NCBI GenBank assembly: GCA_023853785.1
Contig: JAJIRX010000107.1
Span: 1 to 27,104 of the forward strand
DNA: 27,104 bases
DNA from: Psilocybe azurescens
Taxonomy: Eukaryota > Basidiomycota > Agaricomycetes > Agaricales > Agrocybaceae
Direction: 5' to 3'
Shown here: positions 21,556 through 27,104 of the stretch, piece after piece
Layout: the number at the start of each line of letters is the position of its first letter
How positions within the stretch are numbered: the first letter of the stretch is position 1
Position numbers and translations under genes: made by a program
Notes under the pieces: generated by a model
Databases searched by the model: none
Seen by the model: only the letters and a program-made list of their open reading frames with translations
Told to the model about the DNA's origin: nothing

Positions 21556-22440
21556 ACTGTACATACCTGTAGCCCAGTTGGTTGTTCTATTGATATATCG
21601 TGGTCCTGTCATTCTCCGCGTGACTCTCAGTGAGTCTGGTGATGCCAGGCTTTCAACATTCCATGGTGTTGATTTGAACATATCATCATCAAAATTGAGC
21701 CTTTCACCAAACTCGTCAGTCTGTCATTAGAATTTTAATCATGCTAGCTGTACGTGCATGTCAATCACGTCCACATTGTGTCTATCTTATTCTCTGAAAG
21801 TGCCTCACTCATTGGTGCACACGCATAGTATGCCTGACTGAATTATAATCAACATAAAGGATTATAAATAGTCTCTCTTTTCCTGTATAACATCTCCGTC
21901 ACCAAGCATCCAGAACTCTCTATATTTGTGTTCATCAAGAGTATATTTTTGCTCATACATTTTATTACGATACATCAGGGTATTACTCAGGTTCTTGACC
22001 TTCCGGGACTTGAAATAACCTTCAGACATGGGAGACACAGGAGAAATGTGCCTCATCTAGACGCTAATACTCAGATTATATTGTTTCCAACTCTCTTTAC
22101 TGAGTATGTTGGCCTGAGGAAACCGAATAGTAACTCTGTTGAATTGGCGGAGAAACTGGCCAAAATGTCGACAAGGAGACGGAGAGTTCAATTACATATT
22201 TTATGTGATTGATCCATACACATTAAAAATTGCCCACACTGACCTCAATCTTCACCCGTTAAGTACCCACGAGCAGGCACAACTTCTCGTGAGAAGGAGA
22301 TGCCACACATGTGTCACAATCCCGTTGTCCTTTCTCTACAGTATGCTTTGAACTCGCACAATGACGACTAGACAAACCATCACATAGCTCACTCCTTCCC
22401 ATTCTCATTACTAGCTTTGCTTAAAAGTTGCACTCTTTTC
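21556..22440. other. Unassigned spacer between transposon and retroelement
   Basis: A minus-strand ORF at 21862-22056 (64 aa, ending WMLGDGDVIQEKRDYL) and overlapping plus-strand ORFs at 21928-22212 and 22139-22351 look somewhat protein-like, but I recognise no family. They may be remnants of the 5' part of the following retroelement or of another element. Confidence 0.3.
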
Positions 22441-22482
22441 AATCCTCAACATGCCCCACCATACACAAAACCAATCACATCC

Positions 22483-23007
22483 ATGAACAAACAAGAACTC
22501 AAAAATCTTTGCGACCATTTCGGCCAAGTGAACGAAGGACTTGTCAAAGCGCTTCAACGATGACTCAAAAGATACCTCAACAATCATAGAGAAGAGCTAG
22601 CACAAAACCCTGATTACCAAAGACTTTACCCTCGTCGTCAAGGCCGAGCACCCACTCAACAACCAGACCACTCAGGAGACAAAGAAGAAAACAACCAGAA
22701 TTCTGACAAAAACTCAAATGGTGATGAACAATCAGCTGCATCAGATTTCTCGTCCTTTCATGGCTGTGAAATCCCCAACAATGGTTCAGCCCTCCACAGC
22801 GATGGCCCACCAAGCAGCCGAACGCTGTCCACCATTCAAGATATGCCTAACCCTCCCATATTTAGGACTCAAGACTGTAGCACACCATCTCATGGTGAGT
22901 TTCCCCCCATCACAAAATCATACACATCTCTCTCTTTCACACAAAACACTTCTCCATTACATGGTGTAACTACCAACATCATTCAACACCTGTACCCTCA
23001 ATCATAA
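22483..23007 (+). pseudogene. Retroelement first ORF with SAP-like N-terminus
   Basis: A 174-codon frame interrupted by one TGA at 22561-22563, where LKNLCDHFGQVNEGLVKALQ is followed by LKRYLNNHREEL. The N-terminal helix-turn-helix pattern resembles a SAP DNA-binding motif. The rest is hydrophilic, rich in Asn, Ser, Pro and Asp. The TGA stands where an Arg codon (CGA) would fit. It ends at TAA 23005-23007, just before the minisatellite. A short upstream ATG at 22451 opens an 11-codon frame that overlaps out of frame. Confidence 0.6.
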
Positions 23008-23033
23008 TTCATCAAATCCATTTCTTTTCATTC

Positions 23034-23330
23034 TGGGACACTTTTATGATCCCCGTCGATGGTCCTACACAGCCCGACATATATATATATATTATGGGAC
23101 ACATTTATGATCCCCATCAATGGTTCTATGTGACCCGACATACATGGGACACTTTTATGATCCTGTCGATGGTTCTACGCAACCTGACATTTTTATGGGA
23201 CACTTTTATGATCCTTATATGATGGTTCTTTACAACTGATTTATATTTCATGGGACACCCTTCTATGATCTTTGTTAATGGTTACACACAACCAAACATG
23301 TTTATCTTACGAGAATTGTTCTATGATCTC
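23034..23330. repeat. Minisatellite, 50-61-base units
   Basis: Five clear units start with TGGGACA at 23034, 23095, 23145, 23196 and 23251, with a sixth worn unit near 23308. The consensus is TGGGACACTTTTATGATC followed by YCGTCGATGGTTCTAC and an AACCTGACAT-like end. One junction contains an (AT)n run. It lies between the two N-terminal ORFs of the retroelement. Confidence 0.85.
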
Positions 23331-23573
23331 CGTCAAGACAACACTTCATTATTTGGCACATGCACACCTTTATTATACACTGCCACCTCACTGCGGGTGC
23401 ATCCACATCATGATTCATGAGGCGTCTTCTCTATGTTATCAGACATCAGGATACATTTATCAATCTGCAAAATATTAAACAAGACATTATTCACTTATGA
23501 ATCAATATAAACAGATTACAACTGGGACATTCTCACTCACAATATTTCAAAATCACAAACACCAATTCCTCGT

Positions 23574-24520
23574 ATGACTGATAGATTTCCTTCATCGTCA
23601 CAAAAGCGCCCCATCCAAGTATCAGGCATGCTCGCTCAGAGCGCTTCTTACATGATTCCAGACCAAATTTGAAAGAAATTCGCTGCTGATGGTGGCTGGG
23701 CAAGTCACATTCCTCTCACATTCCTCACAGATAAATTCTGTGCTCAAAAAAGCGGCACCTCTACTGAGACGTTCAATGAATCATTATCAATTGACATGAG
23801 CATGGGTAAAATTGTCACCACTTCACGCACACTCTCCATAACTGGTGAGATGGATCTCACATTTGATGAATGGTATCAAGCCTGGCGAAGATTATTAGAC
23901 CTTGTTCAGCAATATCTCCCAGATGAATACGAGTGCTGGAACCATCATTTTGTAGGATATGCGATGCAGAAAGTCAGTCTGAACATTGGCCACTATGGAT
24001 AGCTTATGATACCAAGGTCACGACGTGCAGTCTACACCAATATTGATCCTAAAAATATTATATCGGAGTATGGAACGAACTTGAAGTACAATATAATCAA
24101 TCGCAAGTCAAAGAAGCCATGAACCTTGATTTAAGACAGTTTCCACGAACACCAAATTCCTATAACCAGCCATGTTATCACCCATATTATAACAACAACC
24201 CCTCGAGCAGCACTCAAAATCGCTCTTTTCAAGCATCTGAATCCCAAAGATGTGTATTCTGTGGTAGCACCAACCACTCCTCTAGACAATGCAACACTTC
24301 AAAACTTATCAACAGAAATCCATGCCACCTTCAGAAAGGAAAATCACCCGGTGACCAGACGAGGGGCGACAAATATGGAAAACTTTACTGTTGGGCATGG
24401 AACAGAAACAGCAGCTGTACAAACAAAAATACGCACAACTGTAGATTTGGACAACATCTCTGCTCGCTTTGTGGATTGCCCTCACAATGCTCAATCATGC
24501 CAACTCTGAATTTCTCTTAA
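23574..24520 (+). pseudogene. Retroelement capsid-like ORF with Cys-rich C-terminus
   Basis: From ATG 23574 the frame holds KKFAADGGWASHIPLTFLTD, TFDEWYQAWRRLLDL and YECWNHHFVGYA, interrupted by TGA at 23670-23672. At the TAG (24000-24002) the sequence continues in another frame (AYDTKVTT, then two stops and GVWNELEVQY) and from about 24119 runs open to 24520. That part carries a zinc knuckle CVFCGSTNHSSRQC and a second Cys/His cluster, CWAWNRNSSCTN ... HLCSLCG. Both fit a nucleic-acid-binding capsid protein of a retroelement. It contains one frameshift and about four stops. Confidence 0.65.
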
Positions 24521-24539
24521 TTGTGACACCCTTTGTTGC

Positions 24540-25500
24540 CAACGCATAGGAAGAAGCACTGCATCACACAAACCTGTTCTATAAATTCAGTGATGTCCCT
24601 TTCAGTATCTGCAATGGCTTCGACATGGGCATTAAAACAACACCATCCTCTACCTATACTCCACCTAATCATACATCAGCCCTAAAACAACCACAGGCTG
24701 TCTTGTCGCATATTCAAAAAGAACTCTCTCTCAGTTGCTATACCGGTCCCTTTTCTCACTCTAAATTAGAGTCTTTAATAGGCTCATTTTGAACATCTCC
24801 CCTTGGTGTTGTTCCAAAAGCTGGCACATCAGATGAATTTCAGTTGGTCCAAGATTTTCCTTTCCCCAAAACAACCCAGATCAGAGGTCTGTCAATTCTG
24901 AAATTGACATGGACAAATTCCGTTGTGACTGGGGTACCTTTGACAAAATTGTATCAATTGTCAAAAATGCACCACCACTTTCTGAAGCAGCCACTCTTGA
25001 CGTAGACTCAGCCTTCTGGTGCATTCCAATTCACCCATCACAACAATCCAGCTTTGTCATTGGTTGGCAAAACTTATATTACATTGACCACGCTGCTCCT
25101 TTTGGCACTGCCAGCTCTGGTGGTGTATTTGGCTGCACAGCTGATGCACTCATGGCTATATCTCATTCCAAAGAAATAATAGCTTGAAACTGGGTTGATG
25201 ATTTTGTCTTCTTTGCTGTCCAACACACAAAAACCCTCAATTCCATTACCAAAATCCTTTTTCTTATATTACACCCTTGACACTATTTATGCCATAACCA
25301 CCCCTCTTGGTTGGCCCTGGAAACACTCCAAAACTTGACCCTTTTCTGAAATATTCAAATATCTTGGCTTTTTATGGAGTCTCAAACACAAAACTGTGCA
25401 AATCCCAGATGACAAAAAACTCGATACCTTGTGAAGTTGACCCCATGGGTCGAAGGCCAAAAGTTCACAATTTGAGAAACAGAATCCATATTTGGGACCC
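24540..25500 (+). pseudogene. Reverse transcriptase of the retroelement, broken
   Basis: The upstream part reads SCYTGPFSHSKLESLIGSF, stop, TSPLGVVPKAGTSDEFQLVQD. A frameshift in the TTTCCCC run near 24862 leads into VNSEIDMDKF and the core frame 24909-25187. It has the catalytic Asp in LDVDSAF (about 24997-25017) and WVDDFVFF (25191-25214), preceded by TGA 25185-25187. A further frameshift near 25265 is followed by GWPWKHSKT, TGA 25336-25338, and PFSEIFKYLGFLWSLKHKTVQIP. The connection to RNase H runs through KLTPWVEGQKFTI, TGA 25473-25475, and ETESIFGTLVHCSLAVPEGF. All motifs point to the DIRS-like or Ty3-related RT clade used by agaricomycete tyrosine-recombinase elements. Confidence 0.75.
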
Positions 25501-26153
25501 TTGTTCACTGCTCCTTAGCTGTTCCTGAAGGATTTTCTCGCTTACCAGCCTTATCTCATTTTGTATCTTCCTTCTCGTGTTCAGAATCTCCCTTCTCATG
25601 ATGAACCCCAAACAAAAGTGTCCTAACAGACATCACATGGTGGTGTAAATGTCTAGAACAAAAATTCTGTGGTTCATCACTTGCTGCACCACCCATTCAA
25701 AGTCCTCTAGAATTTTGGGTTGATGCCTCAACCAATTGGGATATTGGTGTCTTTTTGATGGGGAATGGAATTCATGGAAACTAAAGAAGAACTGGAAATC
25801 CAATGGCAGAAACATTGGATGGGCAGAATTCATTGCTATCAAAATTGGGCTTCTTCATGCCATTCATCTAGGACACTCAAATACTCATTTCCTTATTCAA
25901 TCTGATAATCAAGGTGTCATTCAAGCTATCAAAGGTGGAAAATCACGAAGCCCAGAACAGAACAATGTATTACAACATATAACTTCACTATTAGCAACAC
26001 ATTCCTTATGGATCTCATCTCTATACATACCTTCTGCAGATAATATTTCAGATGGACCACCACGGGGTATCCCATTAGACAATTTACCTTACTCTAATTT
26101 AGTTTTTACTCTTCCTCCTACTCTAGAAACATTCATTGAATCCTCTTCCTTTA
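25500..26153 (+). pseudogene. RNase H domain of the retroelement
   Basis: SRLPALSHFVSSF and VLTDITWWCKCLEQKF precede FWVDASTNWDIGVFLMGN, the first part of the RNase H fold (catalytic Asp in VDAS). A frameshift near 25765 continues into SNGRNIGWAEFIAIKIGLLHAI (Glu), IQSDNQGVIQAIKGGKSRSPEQN (Asp) and PSADNISDGPPRGIP, so the catalytic acidic residues can still be seen. The open frame continues past 26153 into GTCC repeat DNA, which is not part of the protein. Confidence 0.72.
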
Positions 26154-26169
26154 TTCAAGTGTACTTTAC

Positions 26170-26520
26170 AGTGCTCCCCATATTCGTTGGACTCCAACGG
26201 ACTTTCACCGGACCCAGCCAATTCCAATGGACAGTCCATTGACGTCCAACGGATTCCATTGGACTTGACAAAATTCGGTACCAGTCCAGTCAGAGTCCGG
26301 CCAAATTCTGGTCAAAGTCCGGTCAAGTCACTTCAAGACAGAAAACAGGTGGACTGGCCGGACTGTCCAGTCCGTTGGACTTCGTTGGACTTCCACTGGA
26401 CTTCCACTGGACTTCCACTGGACTCTCAGCACTTAATTAGACCAGATCCAAGAGTGCTCTGTCCAGTGGAGTCCAGTGGATGTCCAGTGGATGTCCAGTG
26501 GACTGTCATTGGTTTAATTG
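26170..26520. repeat. GGAC/GTCC repeat cluster with a long imperfect hairpin
   Basis: The cluster is crowded with TCCAATGGA, TCCACTGGA and their complements. On the left, 11-base units GGACTTCCACT repeat from about 26386 to 26435. On the right, from 26461 to 26505, the reverse-complement unit GTCCAGTGGAT repeats. The loop between them includes AGCACT and AGTGCT, which pair with each other and extend the stem. Each unit is itself close to a palindrome. It may be the worn end of a foldback element. Confidence 0.75.
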
Positions 26521-26600
26521 CAGACTTGGGAGGGGAGTTAGGGACAGTAGCAGTGTTCTTGGAAGCTTTGGGAGCCATATTAAGGAAGCTAGGTCACTAG

Positions 26601-26820
26601 AATAATACTTCAATCTTATCTTTAATCATGTAACAATGTAATATAATATATTGTAAACTATATACTACATTATTATCTGACTTTGTGAATTTCACTAAGT
26701 CCAACTTTAAATTCACATGGAATGGAATCCAATTGGATTCCAACTGGAATACTTTAATCCTAGCTTAAATATATGTGACAATGTAATATAATATATTAAA
26801 ACTATATACTACATGATTAT
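26601..26820 (+). repeat. AT-rich direct repeat, 145-base offset
   Basis: About 74 bases at 26601-26676 recur at 26747-26820, sharing CAATGTAATATAATATATT and AAACTATATACTACAT with few differences. Between them is an 18-bp perfect palindrome (26724-26741, GGAATCCAATTGGATTCC) within a run of related TCCAATTGGA words. The arrangement resembles two short terminal or insertion-derived copies. Confidence 0.75.
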
Positions 26821-26889
26821 ATACAGGTAAAAATAAAATAAAAACATAATAAAAAGAAACAAAAAAGAAAAACAGAAAGAAAGAACGGA

Positions 26890-27104
26890 AAAGGCGACAG
26901 GGTACATTGGTGGTGTCATCATCTGCTTATCGACATCGTGGCTGCCACCCGCCGTTGTATGCGCTAAAGCCGCCGTCGGTGTTGTCGCCGGCTGTACCTG
27001 CCATGGTACACGCCAGTATCATCGTCGGTGTCGCCCGTACGTGTCGTGGCACGTGTCGATGTCGCCTGTACATGTCGTGGTACACGCCGCTGCTGTCGCC
27101 GTGT
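26890..27104. repeat. GC-rich GTGTCG-type tandem repeat, cut by the window edge
   Basis: A diverged repeat built from words such as GTGTCGCCCGTACGTGTCGTGG and GATGTCGCCTGTACATGTCGTGG (two units, about 40 bases apart, at 27024 and 27059), with TGGTACACGCC also recurring. It continues beyond the end of the window, so its size and nature (satellite or transposon end) cannot be judged. Confidence 0.5.

Larger units (their letters stand above)
22451..26160 (+). mobile_element. Degenerate DIRS-like (tyrosine-recombinase type) retrotransposon
   Basis: In order on the plus strand: a SAP-like ORF (22483-23007), a minisatellite (23034-23330), a capsid/zinc-knuckle region (23574-24520), reverse transcriptase (about 24540-25500) and RNase H (about 25640-26150). 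The RT has LDVDSAF, PFGTASSGG and WVDDFVFF; the RNase H has FWVDAST and SDNQGVIQAI and ends in the PSADNISDG motif. The RT-RNase H segment resembles the large agaricomycete elements that normally carry a separate tyrosine recombinase gene. No such gene is seen downstream in this window, and no long terminal repeats were found. At least five stops and several frameshifts make it inactive. The start and end are approximate. Confidence 0.75.

Overview
The window looks like nuclear DNA of a mushroom-forming fungus (Basidiomycota, Agaricomycetes). The reasons are short introns of 46-74 bases, a tandem family of DUF6533-type seven-helix membrane proteins, a second serpentine membrane protein of a kind common in these fungi, and a decayed tyrosine-recombinase-type (DIRS-like) retroelement. 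Family names come from recognising motifs by eye; no search was run.

Bases 1-15,100 hold five tandem minus-strand paralogs, called A to E here: A 1421-3124, B 4495-6161, C 7637-9190, D 9973-11550 and E 12550-14258. Simple ORF calling sees only scraps because each gene is cut into about 15 exons. By eye I could splice B (281 aa) and E (292 aa) completely, with every phase consistent. A is complete except for one missing base in exon 5. D has lost one intron together with two bases and carries a GC donor. C is a decayed copy. In A, B, D and E, three consecutive introns are separated by two exons of only two nucleotides each. Together with the first two bases of the next exon they encode Phe-Cys in all four genes. 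This is the most unusual thing in the window.

Bases 15,137-15,709 are a 567-bp non-autonomous transposon with perfect 41-bp terminal inverted repeats and a TTA target duplication. Bases 15,710-17,530 hold nothing I can identify. Bases 17,607-18,814 (+) are an intact six-exon gene for a 313-aa seven-helix protein, with a TATA box and a perfect 9-bp-arm palindrome in front of it.

The right third is repeat-rich. A 2.5-kb element (19,026-21,551) has imperfect CACTA-like ends, a 4-bp ATGC flank repeat and a GC-rich interior with hairpin-forming tandem repeats. From about 22,480 to 26,150 lies a degenerate retroelement: a SAP-like ORF, a minisatellite, a capsid-like ORF with zinc knuckles, then reverse transcriptase and RNase H. 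Its stops fit CGA-to-TGA changes, and no tyrosine recombinase is visible in the window. After it come a GGAC/GTCC hairpin array (26,170-26,520), an AT-rich direct repeat (26,601-26,820) and the start of a GC-rich GTGTCG-type repeat field (26,890-27,104).
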